From positions 1 to 23,625 of the IMG/VR virus record IMGVR_UViG_3300031857_001417: DNA of 23,625 bases, one strand, 5' to 3'. Positions 1-5,994 of this stretch are shown in pieces. The position numbers and the translations under genes are program-made. Below the pieces are notes generated by a model, which searched no databases, was not told the origin of the DNA, and was given only the letters and a program-made list of their open reading frames with translations. The first letter of the stretch is position 1; each line of letters begins with the position of its first letter. This DNA is from a virus.

Positions 1-737
1 TCTACAAGGCAACCGGCAACGGCGTCATCCAATCAGTGACAATCACGAACGGCGGCGACTACTACAAGGCGACCGGCGAAATCTCGCGCGTGGTAGTGAC
101 GAACCCTGGTCAGTACTACTACTACACCGGCGTCCCCACTGGCGTGACGATCACCAATGGCGGCGAATACTACCGCGAGGACGCGAGCCTGCCGCCGTAT
201 GTGGCCGATGTGACGGTGACGATCAACCAACTGATGCCGAGCGAGGGCACGGGAGCCGCCATCTCTGCCGTCGTGCAGGATGACACCAGCAGCGCGGCGT
301 TCGGCCAGGTCATCGGGTTCACTATCGACAACGGCGGCGACGGCTACTTAGCCGGCCGCACGCCGCATCCCGATGTGCTACGCCTCATGTGTTATGACGC
401 CAACGGCTCGCAGGACGAGGATCTGCCGCCAAACTTCCCGGCAACCGGCGAGCAACGCGAATGGCTGATGCCGGCGGGTGGCAGTGAGCCTCAGATTACG
501 CTGGGGTTTCCGTTGACGTTGTTCAGTAGTCCATGCTGCTATCGGTCGTTCGTCGCCTTTCCCGATGCCGGCTTCACGCTGGCGGATGACCCGTACACGG
601 CGATCACCATCCGCAACGGCAACTACTTCGAGCTTCTGGATGTAAACGACGTGGTCGTGATTCGCGGCACCGTCACGGAGACCGTCGATCCGATCTGGTT
701 TGCCGAGGACTGCGACTGCGCCAACCCGCTGCCATGA
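1..737 (+). CDS. Repeat-rich phage virion protein, 3' part
   Basis: The frame is open from the left edge (first full codon at base 3), so the true start lies outside the window. The visible N-terminal part holds imperfect repeats of about 18-20 residues with the core (V/F)T(I/V)(T/D)N(G/P)G(D/E/Q)YY, seen four times, the last diverged to FTIDNGGDGY. Such Gly/Asn/Tyr-rich beta repeats are typical of phage tail or receptor-contacting proteins. The last 120 or so residues are non-repetitive, with Cys pairs (SPCCYRS, EDCDC). The stop overlaps the next ATG in ATGA. A virion role is inferred from repeat type and context. I do not recognise a named family. Confidence 0.7.
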   Translation, partial: YKATGNGVIQSVTITNGGDYYKATGEISRVVVTNPGQYYYYTGVPTGVTITNGGEYYREDASLPPYVADVTVTINQLMPSEGTGAAISAVVQDDTSSAAFGQVIGFTIDNGGDGYLAGRTPHPDVLRLMCYDANGSQDEDLPPNFPATGEQREWLMPAGGSEPQITLGFPLTLFSSPCCYRSFVAFPDAGFTLADDPYTAITIRNGNYFELLDVNDVVVIRGTVTETVDPIWFAEDCDCANPLP

Positions 738-1045
738 TCCGCTGCCGCCGCCGACACCTCGAAGCCCGCTGTCGGGAGCGCGGCTACACGCTGGCCGACG
801 TGGCCCCGTGCATCGTCGCGGAGGACGGCGACCGGCTCACGGTGGACGAGACGCACCCGGCGTATCCTCGGGCGAAGCCGGGCCTGGGCGACATGGTCGC
901 CGATGGGCTGGCTGCGGTCGGCATCACGAAAGAGCGGGTGCAAGCGGTGACAGGGCGGCCCTGCCACTGCCCGGAGCGACAGGCGGCACTGAACCGGCTC
1001 GGGCAGATGGTCGGCCTGCCTCCCGGCCGTGGCGCGAGCGGTTGA
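734..1045 (+). CDS. Small Cys/Arg-rich phage protein, unknown function
   Basis: This 103-residue protein starts at the ATG of an ATGA overlap with the preceding gene, which argues for translational coupling. The N-terminal 45 residues are basic and contain RCRRRHLEARC and a TVDETHPAYP segment. The C-terminal part is a helical region ending in a short Cys/His cluster, CHCPERQAALNRLGQ, which could bind metal. No signal peptide or membrane segment is visible. It sits directly after a virion gene, so a late, structure-associated role is possible. I do not recognise a function. Confidence 0.65.
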   Translation: MIRCRRRHLEARCRERGYTLADVAPCIVAEDGDRLTVDETHPAYPRAKPGLGDMVADGLAAVGITKERVQAVTGRPCHCPERQAALNRLGQMVGLPPGRGASG

Positions 1046-1081
1046 CAGACCAGCCACCATAACGGGCGAAGGGAGCCGCCC

Positions 1082-1363
1082 GTGCCGGAAGACCACCACA
1101 TCACCATCGACGGCAAGCGGTGGCTGCTGCGGTTCACCAAGCTGACAGGTGAAGCCGCTGGGTGGACATTCTTTGACGGGGCCGCCAAGCCTCGCATCTT
1201 GATTGACTCCCGTGAGCGTGGATGGAGCCGCGTTGAGACGATCCTGCACGAACTGCTGCACGCCAGCCTGGGGCCGAACATCTCCGAGGAAGCCGTAACA
1301 GAGGCGGCCCGAGTACAGCGGCGGGTTCTGGCGATGCTCTACACGATGACGCCGAAGGAGTGA
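1082..1363 (+). CDS. Mini zinc-metallopeptidase-like protein (HExxH)
   Basis: The GTG start at 1082 is preceded by a purine-rich GAAGGGAG ribosome-binding site, giving 93 residues. The centre carries ETILHELLHASLG, which contains the HExxH zinc motif (HELLH), followed by a helix with SEEAVTEAARVQ in which a glutamate could be a third ligand. This layout resembles minimal gluzincin-like domains such as SprT and ImmA/IrrE relatives, found as tiny proteins in many phages. The N-terminal half reads as beta strands with Trp residues. Peptidase activity is not proven. It could be an inactive scaffold. Confidence 0.65.
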   Translation: MPEDHHITIDGKRWLLRFTKLTGEAAGWTFFDGAAKPRILIDSRERGWSRVETILHELLHASLGPNISEEAVTEAARVQRRVLAMLYTMTPKE

Positions 1364-1366
1364 CGC

Positions 1367-1624
1367 ATGGCGAAGTCTGCACTGTCCGCAATCGACGCAG
1401 CGGTGGCCGAGGTTGCCAGCCAGCACCGTCTGACGTGGATCGACCGGCTTCCTGACGAAGCTCGCAATCTCATGCTCGCCGCCCGCGAGAAGTTCCAGGC
1501 TGGCGGATACGGCGAACTCAAGCGGCTTACGCTCGCACGCATACTGCACGAGCACGCGGAGAAGCAGGGGTGGAAGGTTGCAGACCCAACGAGGTTAGCG
1601 CAATGGCTCGCAAAGCAAGACTGA
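1367..1624 (+). CDS. Small helical phage protein, unknown function
   Basis: This 85-residue protein starts 3 nt after the previous stop, behind a GAAGGAG site located in that gene's last codons. It is mostly helical and ends in WLAKQD. Its first residues (LSAIDAAVA) resemble the start of the next protein (LTEIDAAVA), which may reflect a shared N-terminal helix. The pattern of a conserved Trp followed by short helices is reminiscent of small helix-turn-helix packaging proteins, but the match is too weak for a call. The 3' end overlaps the next gene by 22 nt. Confidence 0.6.
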   Translation: MAKSALSAIDAAVAEVASQHRLTWIDRLPDEARNLMLAAREKFQAGGYGELKRLTLARILHEHAEKQGWKVADPTRLAQWLAKQD

Positions 1625-2679
1625 CCGAGATCGACGCTGCCGTGGCATCGGCGGATCAACTCGCAACTGATGCCGAACTGGCACGGCTGCGGGCCGAGTT
1701 GGCGTCATACCGAAAAAGGTATACCGCTGCCCTGGCCCAGATCGACCGCGAGCGGGAGCGGGCGGATTCGCTCACGTCCATTCAAGGCATCAAGCCGGTG
1801 CGGCAGAAAGCCGTATCAAAGAAGCCTGCCAAGAAGCACGCAGCCTCGGTCGTGCTGATGCTGTCCGATGTTCACTCCGAAGAGCGAGTAACGCCCGAGA
1901 CGGTGAATGGCGAGAACGACTACTCGCTTGAGGTGTGCGAAGCTCGCCTCGCCGAACTAGAGCGGCGGTTCTTCCTCATGCTGGATCACGAGCGCCAGCT
2001 TGCCGACGTTCGCCGCGTCGTGATCTGGCTGGGCGGCGACTTCATCACTGGGCATATCCATCCTGACTGCGTAGAGGTGGCGCAACTCACGCCGCCGAAC
2101 GCGACCCGCTGGATTGGCGAGCGGCTGCGCGGGCTAATCGACTCCATCGCGGAGCGCGTCGATAGCGTCGTGATCGCCACGAACGCCGGCAACCACGGAC
2201 GCAGCACGGAGAAGAACCGGATCGCCACAGAACTCGATCATTCGTGGGAGCAGTTGATGTACCACACGCTCCACCGCGAAGAGCGGAACGCTAACGTCGA
2301 GTGGCGGATTGCGACCGGGCACCTGGGCTACGTTGACCTCGACGGGTTCACGCTCCGCACTACGCATGGTCACAGCATTCGCTACTCGGGTGGCGTCTAC
2401 GGGCTTGCCCTGCCAGCGAGCAAGGCGATTGCAGCGTGGGACGCACACCGCCGTGCTGACCTCACGATCTTCGGCCACTACCACACCTGGGGCTGGCTGC
2501 GCGGTGGGCGATACGTGAGCAACGGCAGCGTGATTGGACACAGTGCCTACGCTGTCCACATCAAGGCCAGCCCGGAGCGGCCGTGCCAGGGGCTTGTGGT
2601 GATCGACCACGGCCGCAATGAAGTCACGAAAGCGTATCCACTGTTCTGCGACGAAGACTTGAAGAAAGGAAACCCATGA
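1603..2679 (+). CDS. Calcineurin-like metallophosphoesterase
   Basis: This 358-residue protein has all the metal-binding blocks of the calcineurin-like phosphoesterase family in order: SDVH (D89, H91), GGD (D146), GNHGR (N197, H198), THGH (H255, H257) and FGHYH (H292, H294). Residues 1-80 form a charged coiled coil (ELARLRAELASYRKRY) and a Lys-rich linker. I chose ATG 1603, behind GAGG at 1591, over the in-frame GTG at 1570, because the upstream 11 residues have no usable site. The family cleaves phosphodiesters or phosphomonoesters with two metal ions. The substrate cannot be read from sequence; phage members are proposed to act on nucleic acids or nucleotides. It overlaps both neighbours. 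Confidence 0.88.
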   Translation: MARKARLTEIDAAVASADQLATDAELARLRAELASYRKRYTAALAQIDRERERADSLTSIQGIKPVRQKAVSKKPAKKHAASVVLMLSDVHSEERVTPETVNGENDYSLEVCEARLAELERRFFLMLDHERQLADVRRVVIWLGGDFITGHIHPDCVEVAQLTPPNATRWIGERLRGLIDSIAERVDSVVIATNAGNHGRSTEKNRIATELDHSWEQLMYHTLHREERNANVEWRIATGHLGYVDLDGFTLRTTHGHSIRYSGGVYGLALPASKAIAAWDAHRRADLTIFGHYHTWGWLRGGRYVSNGSVIGHSAYAVHIKASPERPCQGLVVIDHGRNEVTKAYPLFCDEDLKKGNP

Positions 2680-3221
2680 GCCCCGCCACACTGGAAGCCA
2701 CGAACGAAGCCCTCCGCAACGCCGTCCGCGAGCGGATGCTGAACACCGATCCCAGCGACCCGAAGTGTGTCGGGTACCGCATTGACGAAGGCGATCCCGA
2801 GCCGTGTGGCGACTGCGAGATCTGCGAGCCGAGGCTGACCGGCGACGGCGTGATGAATGCGGGGGATGACAACTACGCGGAGTGGGTGCCGCCAGCGTAT
2901 GCACGGGAGCAGGTGCACCCGACATCGCAGGCGTTCTTCGATCTGTGCGATGCGATGAAGGAGATGCACCGACGCAAATCGAGCGACTACGGCTGCCCCA
3001 GCGGCACCGACCCGCTGGCGAACATTCGCAACGGTGCGAAGTTCGTGGGCATCCCGTCGTGGAAGGGGGCGATGGTGCGGCTGTCAGACAAAGTCACGCG
3101 GCTCGCCAGCTACAACGCCACGGGCAGGCTGGAGAACGAGTCGCTTGAAGACAACCTGTTCGACCTGGCGAGCTATAGCCTGCTGGCTTTGCTGCTGCAC
3201 CGCGAGGAGCAGGCGAAGTGA
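2676..3221 (+). CDS. All-alpha NTP-pyrophosphatase-like protein (DUF1599 type)
   Basis: This 181-residue protein begins in an ATGA overlap. The C-terminal 110 residues match the DUF1599 pattern: RKSSDYG, then DPLANIRNGAKFVGIPSWKG, then MVRLSDKVTRL, and finally ESLEDNLFDLASYSLLAL. The family belongs to the MazG-like all-alpha NTP pyrophosphatase superfamily and is linked to nucleotide modification in phages. The acidic positions in SLEDNLFD are the expected metal ligands. The N-terminal 60 residues carry a Cys cluster (C-x15-C-x2-C-x2-C) that may bind zinc. A likely role is clearing or shaping a nucleotide pool. The substrate is unknown. Confidence 0.75.
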   Translation: MSPATLEATNEALRNAVRERMLNTDPSDPKCVGYRIDEGDPEPCGDCEICEPRLTGDGVMNAGDDNYAEWVPPAYAREQVHPTSQAFFDLCDAMKEMHRRKSSDYGCPSGTDPLANIRNGAKFVGIPSWKGAMVRLSDKVTRLASYNATGRLENESLEDNLFDLASYSLLALLLHREEQAK

Positions 3222-3463
3222 GCGTCTCCAGTCGCGGCTTCACGCTGATTGAGTTCATTGTCATCGGCGCCATCATCGGCACTCTTATCGGACTGTTCAC
3301 GCGGCCTGCATGGAACATGGCAGGGAACGAGCCGATGCGGTCGTGGACGCTTTACACGGTGCAGCACGATGGGCACTGGTGGGTTCTCGGGACTACAGGA
3401 AACGGCTGCATCCATCACCCTGACTGTCCGTGCCGCAAGGGAAAGATTGAGGCCGAGCAATGA
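3218..3463 (+). CDS. Prepilin-like small membrane protein with Cys/His tail
   Basis: The start is the GTG of a GTGA overlap with the upstream stop, and the 3' end overlaps the next gene in ATGA, so the frame is well supported although only 81 residues long. The N-terminus is a short leader ending in SSRG, then FTLIE and about 18 hydrophobic residues (FIVIGAIIGTLIGLF). This is the class III (type IV prepilin) signature: Gly at -1, Phe at +1 and Glu at +5. The C-terminal part contains HDGHWWVLGTTGNG and the cluster CIHHPDCPC, a plausible metal site. It may be a true pilin-like protein or a membrane protein that happens to match. Confidence 0.7.
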   Translation: MSVSSRGFTLIEFIVIGAIIGTLIGLFTRPAWNMAGNEPMRSWTLYTVQHDGHWWVLGTTGNGCIHHPDCPCRKGKIEAEQ

Positions 3464-3603
3464 GTGCCCCGCTGATCCTAGGCGTTGGTGCCGTCTACCT
3501 GTTCGTGGCCCTTGACCAATACCGTCAAGGGTCGCCGGGTATGGCAATCGCGTGGTTCGGCTATGCCCTGGCGAACGTCGGCCTATCGATGGTGGCAAAA
3601 TGA
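3460..3603 (+). CDS. 47-residue two-helix membrane protein
   Basis: The ATG at 3460 overlaps the previous stop in ATGA, and the TGA at 3601-3603 overlaps the next start in the same way. The product has two hydrophobic segments (PLILGVGAVYLFVAL and MAIAWFGYALANVGLSMV) joined by a short polar turn, DQYRQGSPG, with a single C-terminal Lys. This is a hairpin membrane protein of a kind common in phage late clusters, where some members act as holins. No holin-specific motif is visible, so lysis function is only a possibility. Confidence 0.65.
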   Translation: MSAPLILGVGAVYLFVALDQYRQGSPGMAIAWFGYALANVGLSMVAK

Positions 3604-3818
3604 CTGAGCCGCGCGTGCCGTACACCGAGGCCGAGGCCAACGAGGCATGGCAGTGGGTCAACGCCCGCGGCCCAGCGAACGCCTGGACCGCCACGGCTGG
3701 CACTGCCGCGAGGATGATCGGGCGGCTGCTTGAGGAACGTGAGCGGCTGACTGCGATGCTCGCCGTGGCGAGGGCGCGGCTTGACGAGATCGGTAGCGTC
3801 CGCATCACCGATCAGTGA
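3600..3818 (+). CDS. Small helical protein, unknown function
   Basis: This 72-residue protein starts at ATG 3600 in an ATGA overlap. An in-frame GTG at 3552 would extend it backwards across the preceding gene and is less likely. The first half (YTEAEANEAWQWVNARGPANAWTA) is followed by a charged helix, GRLLEERERLTAMLAVARARLDEI, that could form a short coiled coil. It is the last plus-strand gene before the convergent integrase. I do not recognise a family. Confidence 0.55.
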   Translation: MTEPRVPYTEAEANEAWQWVNARGPANAWTATAGTAARMIGRLLEERERLTAMLAVARARLDEIGSVRITDQ

Positions 3819-3819
3819 T

Positions 3820-3895
3820 CCGGGCCGGCAGGCGAGTCGCCGCCAGACTCAGGGTGCTCCTTTCCACCCCGAGCAGGCGACCCTGCCGTGCCCGG
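3820..3895. other. Structured three-way-junction element between convergent genes
   Basis: The 78-nt gap between two convergent stop codons is almost entirely self-complementary. CCGGGCCGGCAGG (3820-3832) pairs with CCTGCCG-T-GCCCGG (3882-3895), 13 pairs with one bulged T. Inside are two smaller hairpins: GAGTC-7 nt-GACTC (3834-3850) and GGGTG-8 nt-CACCC (3852-3869). The octamer GCAGGCGA occurs twice (3828-3835 and 3873-3880), so the 3882-3886 CCTGC arm could pair with either copy. It may be a bidirectional terminator, a structured RNA or part of the attachment region. It lacks the conserved loops of a tRNA. Confidence 0.5.
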
Positions 3896-3896
3896 T

Positions 3897-4784
3897 TCAG
3901 TCGATCTGGAGCGGCGGGAGGAAGTCGAGAGCCGACGCCTCTCCCGCGATCCGCCTGTCGATGTAGTGATCGAGGGTTGTCTTTGAATCCTTGTGCGTCA
4001 GAAATTCCGTGGCATCCCCTCCCCCGGCTTTGACGTAGCTGCCGGCCGCCTTACGGATTGCATGAAAGCCCCTCGGCTCCACGCCCGCCTGACGGCAGAT
4101 GTATTGAACACGCTGGAAGATCGACCCAGCCTTGCGGTAGTCCAGCCACGGCCACACACGCTCGCCTGGAGCCCGCCTGCCCTTCTCCAGCCACTCGGCT
4201 AGCTGGGGCGTGATCTGGCGTGTAATCGTCCGCCCGAGCCCCTTGCGGTGCTCTGATAGGAACGTGATGGTGCGGCGGCGGGAATCGACCTGACTCCATC
4301 GCACTTCGAGGTGGCTGCCGATACGTTCCCCGGTGTAGTAGTTCGCCATGAACAGCGTGGGCCAGAACCACGCCGCCTGCACGGGGCCGATCATGCCGCT
4401 ACGCCTGCGGGCCTCACGAACCATGCGGCTAATCTCCTCCACGGTGTAGGCCGATGGGGCGTGGTGCGGCACCTTCACGATTCCACGCGGGAGATCGGGG
4501 AAGTTCTCGACCATCCGCTTGCGGGCGGCTGCGTTCCACAAGCTGACGAGGTGGGCCATGTCCTTCCTGACGGTCGCGGCGGTGACGATCATGCCGCGAT
4601 GCGGCGTGACGGCTCGCCAGCGGAGGTATTTCGCTACCTGGAGATCGTCAAAATCGGACAGTTCCGGCTCGCGTCCAAGAAAGTCGCGGAAGCGGTCGAT
4701 GGTCTGGGAAAACAGCGTGACGCTGCGGGGCTTCAGGTTGTGCAATACTGCGTATCGGTCGTTCAAAAACTCTCGAATAGTCAT
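3897..4784 (-). CDS. int: Tyrosine recombinase, phage integrase
   Basis: This 295-residue protein carries the full catalytic set of the tyrosine recombinase family: R154 (TGERIG), K181 (EHRKG), H241 and R244 (FHAIRK), H264 (LTHKD) and nucleophile Y274 (LDHYID). The N-terminal 100 residues are the SAM-like core-binding domain. The start at 4784 is set by AGGAGG ten bases upstream on the minus strand. The open frame continues upstream to 5249, but that part reads through the control region and the divergent gene. It would catalyse site-specific integration and excision. It is convergent with the late genes and divergent from a small DNA-binding protein, the usual int/xis layout. Confidence 0.93.
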   Translation of the reverse strand: MTIREFLNDRYAVLHNLKPRSVTLFSQTIDRFRDFLGREPELSDFDDLQVAKYLRWRAVTPHRGMIVTAATVRKDMAHLVSLWNAAARKRMVENFPDLPRGIVKVPHHAPSAYTVEEISRMVREARRRSGMIGPVQAAWFWPTLFMANYYTGERIGSHLEVRWSQVDSRRRTITFLSEHRKGLGRTITRQITPQLAEWLEKGRRAPGERVWPWLDYRKAGSIFQRVQYICRQAGVEPRGFHAIRKAAGSYVKAGGGDATEFLTHKDSKTTLDHYIDRRIAGEASALDFLPPLQID

Positions 4785-4819
4785 CGCGATGATCCCTCCT
4801 TCATGCGGCTGGCATGCGT

Positions 4820-4850
4820 GTAGTATACAAAACTTCACGCCCCATGCCCT
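4820..4850 (-). promoter_or_regulatory. Weak candidate integrase promoter
   Basis: On the minus strand a TATACT hexamer (complement of 4822-4827) lies about 38 bases upstream of the integrase ATG, at a suitable distance for a -10 box and a short leader. No good -35 is seen at 16-18 bases, only AGGGCA-like sequence. It may need an activator. Confidence 0.25.
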
Positions 4851-4893
4851 CCGCTGCTTGTTCTGTTCAGTAGATGCTATGGCGAGGCCGGAA

Positions 4894-4924
4894 GCGGAGG
4901 CAAAGGTCTTTGTTTTGCCGCCGC
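4894..4924. repeat. Imperfect inverted repeat in the int control region
   Basis: GCGGAGGCAAA (4894-4904) and TTTGCCGCCGC (4914-4924) are inverted repeats with one mismatch in 11. Between them is a nested CAAAG-GT-CTTTG dyad (4901-4912). The spacer is locally T-rich in an otherwise GC-rich area. Its place between the integrase and the divergent regulator makes it a candidate attP core or protein-binding site. It could also be a regulatory hairpin. Confidence 0.35.
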
Positions 4925-4987
4925 CATGCCCCGCCTGGAACGTGCGTCTACTGGCGGAAATGCTGTTTTTCCCGCGTCTGGCTCGAT

Positions 4988-5015
4988 TTGATTCGCACAG
5001 ATGTGACGATACGAT
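4988..5015 (+). promoter_or_regulatory. Promoter A with shared operator-like element
   Basis: TTGATT (4988-4993), 16 bases, then TACGAT (5010-5015) form a sigma70-like promoter 17 bases before the ATG of the divergent regulator gene. The spacer contains GCACAGATGTGACGATA. Aligned without gaps from 4991, 19 of 25 bases match promoter B (from 5421). This suggests control by the same repressor, possibly autoregulation. Confidence 0.6.
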
Positions 5016-5031
5016 TGAGGGGATGATCGCA

Positions 5032-5361
5032 ATGGCAGACATACGCTCGCTGACGAAGGACTTCATGACCGTCCGTGAGGTCATGGGCCGCATTGCCGCC
5101 CGCGCCCACAGCACGGTGCTGCGGCTGATCCGCATCGAGGGCGACCCGAAAACGTCTGGCAGGCCGCTCCAGGGCATCAACGTGCCTGGGCACGGCTGGT
5201 TCATCCTGCGGAAGAGCGTGGATGACTTCTGTGCCGTCCAGGCAGCCAAAGCCCCCGGCGTCGGGTTCCCCAGGGGGCGGCCCAGGAAGGCAGAGTCGGG
5301 CCAGCCTGTGGTGAAAAAGGCGGCGAAAAAGACCGCCGCCAGGAAGAAAAAGCCCCACTAA
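5032..5361 (+). CDS. Xis/regulator-like DNA-binding protein with AT-hook
   Basis: This 109-residue protein starts at ATG 5032, nine bases after GAGGGG. An in-frame ATG at 5023 abuts that site and is less likely. Residues 8-66 have the look of a winged-helix excisionase fold (MTVREVMGRIAAR, then a GHGWFILRKSVDDF wing). Residues 80-86 are PRGRPRK, a canonical AT-hook. The tail (95-107) is a Lys/Ala-rich stretch like histone H1 tails. It is divergent from the integrase and has its own promoter and terminator. The most likely roles are recombination directionality factor or early regulator. The two cannot be told apart from sequence. Confidence 0.7.
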   Translation: MADIRSLTKDFMTVREVMGRIAARAHSTVLRLIRIEGDPKTSGRPLQGINVPGHGWFILRKSVDDFCAVQAAKAPGVGFPRGRPRKAESGQPVVKKAAKKTAARKKKPH

Positions 5362-5383
5362 CTCCCGTGATTTGTGGGGTTTT
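5353..5383 (+). terminator. Intrinsic terminator after the regulator gene
   Basis: CCCCAC (5353-5358) pairs with GTGGGG (5374-5379) across a 15-nt loop and is followed by TTTT. The stem overlaps the last two codons of the regulator gene, and an A-run upstream of the stem could pair with the T-run. It would insulate this gene from the next promoter. Confidence 0.65.
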
Positions 5384-5416
5384 CCAGAAAAATCGGATTT
5401 CTGTCTGGATTCCCTC

Positions 5417-5453
5417 TTGCATATGCACAGACCTGTCGATATGATCTGTGCAT
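5417..5453 (+). promoter_or_regulatory. Promoter B overlapped by a palindromic operator
   Basis: TTGCAT (5417-5422), 17 bases, then TATGAT (5440-5445) make a strong sigma70-like promoter. A perfect 9-bp inverted repeat, ATGCACAGA (5423-5431) and TCTGTGCAT (5445-5453) with a 13-bp spacer, covers the spacer and the end of the -10 box, so a bound dimer would block RNA polymerase. The ATATGCACA word recurs in promoter C. Confidence 0.7.
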
Positions 5454-5500
5454 GACGTGGACGAGTGAGCCACGGCAAACGCCAGACGGGAGACGAAACG

Positions 5501-5722
5501 ATGGGATGGATGACAAACCAATACGGGCAGGTGGTCGAGGCGATCATCAAGGGTCGAAAGTACCGGGTCGAGAAGGTGTCCGAGACTTATGAGCACCCGA
5601 AGCTGGCGGCCGACTTGATTGCTCGCGGTTTTGATGGCTGCTGCTACCTGCTCCACGGTGTTCGCGGTGCCGCGATGATGGCATACCGCTCAGAGGCCAC
5701 CGGACGTTTTGTCACGGTCTGA
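5501..5722 (+). CDS. Small early protein, unknown function
   Basis: This 73-residue protein starts at ATG 5501 behind GGGAGA, about 50 bases downstream of promoter B, so it is probably the first gene under that repressible promoter. A GTG at 5465 in frame would add 12 residues without a clear ribosome-binding site. The protein is compact, with GRKYRVEKVSETYEHPKLAADLIARGFDGCCYLL in the centre described here only as alternating strand and helix. It could be an anti-repressor or host-takeover factor by position, but nothing in the sequence proves that. A strong hairpin follows. Confidence 0.6.
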   Translation: MGWMTNQYGQVVEAIIKGRKYRVEKVSETYEHPKLAADLIARGFDGCCYLLHGVRGAAMMAYRSEATGRFVTV

Positions 5723-5734
5723 CCGCCATCCCCC

Positions 5735-5760
5735 GCCCGCCGGCAACAGGGCCGGCGGGC
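5735..5760 (+). terminator. Strong GC hairpin without a U-tract
   Basis: GCCCGCCGGC (5735-5744) and GCCGGCGGGC (5751-5760) are perfect 10-bp inverted repeats around the loop AACAGG, 12 bases after a stop codon. No T-run follows, so it is either a hairpin-only terminator or an RNA-stabilising structure. Confidence 0.5.
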
Positions 5761-5770
5761 AACAGCACGA

Positions 5771-5800
5771 CGGAACAAATGGGAACAAACGGGAACAAAA
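5771..5800 (+). repeat. Three tandem 10-bp repeats (NGGAACAAAN)
   Basis: CGGAACAAAT, GGGAACAAAC and GGGAACAAAA follow each other without gaps and end three bases before the ATG at 5803. They occupy the place of a ribosome-binding site and could be a translational or regulatory binding site. Confidence 0.5.
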
Positions 5801-5802
5801 CG

Positions 5803-5994
5803 ATGAACGCCACCACTCAGCAGACCGTGACCTACAGAATCGTGACGATCCGTGACCCTCGCACTCCCGGCTTTTGCTGGTACGAGATCGAGGGCCGCAA
5901 CGCCGCCACGGGCGAGGCGTGGACTGCCGCCGTCTGCGACACGAAGGACGAGGCCCGCGACACGCTGCGAGCGATGGAAGGAGCCAGCCGATGA
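5803..5994 (+). CDS. Small protein, unknown function
   Basis: The ATG at 5803 gives 63 residues. An in-frame ATG at 5779 would add eight residues encoded by the tandem repeats and is less likely. The protein reads as a short beta-rich domain (TYRIVTIRDP, FCWYEIEGRNAATGEAWTAAV) followed by a helix, DTKDEARDTLRAMEGA. It resembles small soluble domains that modulate other proteins, but I recognise no family. Its stop overlaps the next start in ATGA, so the two are coupled. Confidence 0.5.
   Translation: MNATTQQTVTYRIVTIRDPRTPGFCWYEIEGRNAATGEAWTAAVCDTKDEARDTLRAMEGASR

Noticed and set aside
623-1555. Long minus-strand open frame of 310 codons
   Set aside because: It is antisense to three plus-strand genes that are linked by overlaps and have recognisable motifs. 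Its translation is Arg/His/Pro-rich, as expected for a shadow frame in GC-rich DNA.
1570-1602. GTG 1570 as start of the metallophosphoesterase
   Set aside because: It would lie deep inside the preceding gene without a ribosome-binding site. ATG 1603 has GAGG upstream and gives a normal N-terminus.
3820-3895. tRNA gene
   Set aside because: Length and a 5-bp stem with a 7-nt loop are suggestive, but the loop has no anticodon context, there is no TTCRA T-loop and no conserved D-arm.
4785-5249. Upstream extension of the integrase frame to 450 residues
   Set aside because: The extension covers the divergent promoter and the coding strand of the xis-like gene. A perfect AGGAGG marks the ATG at 4784.
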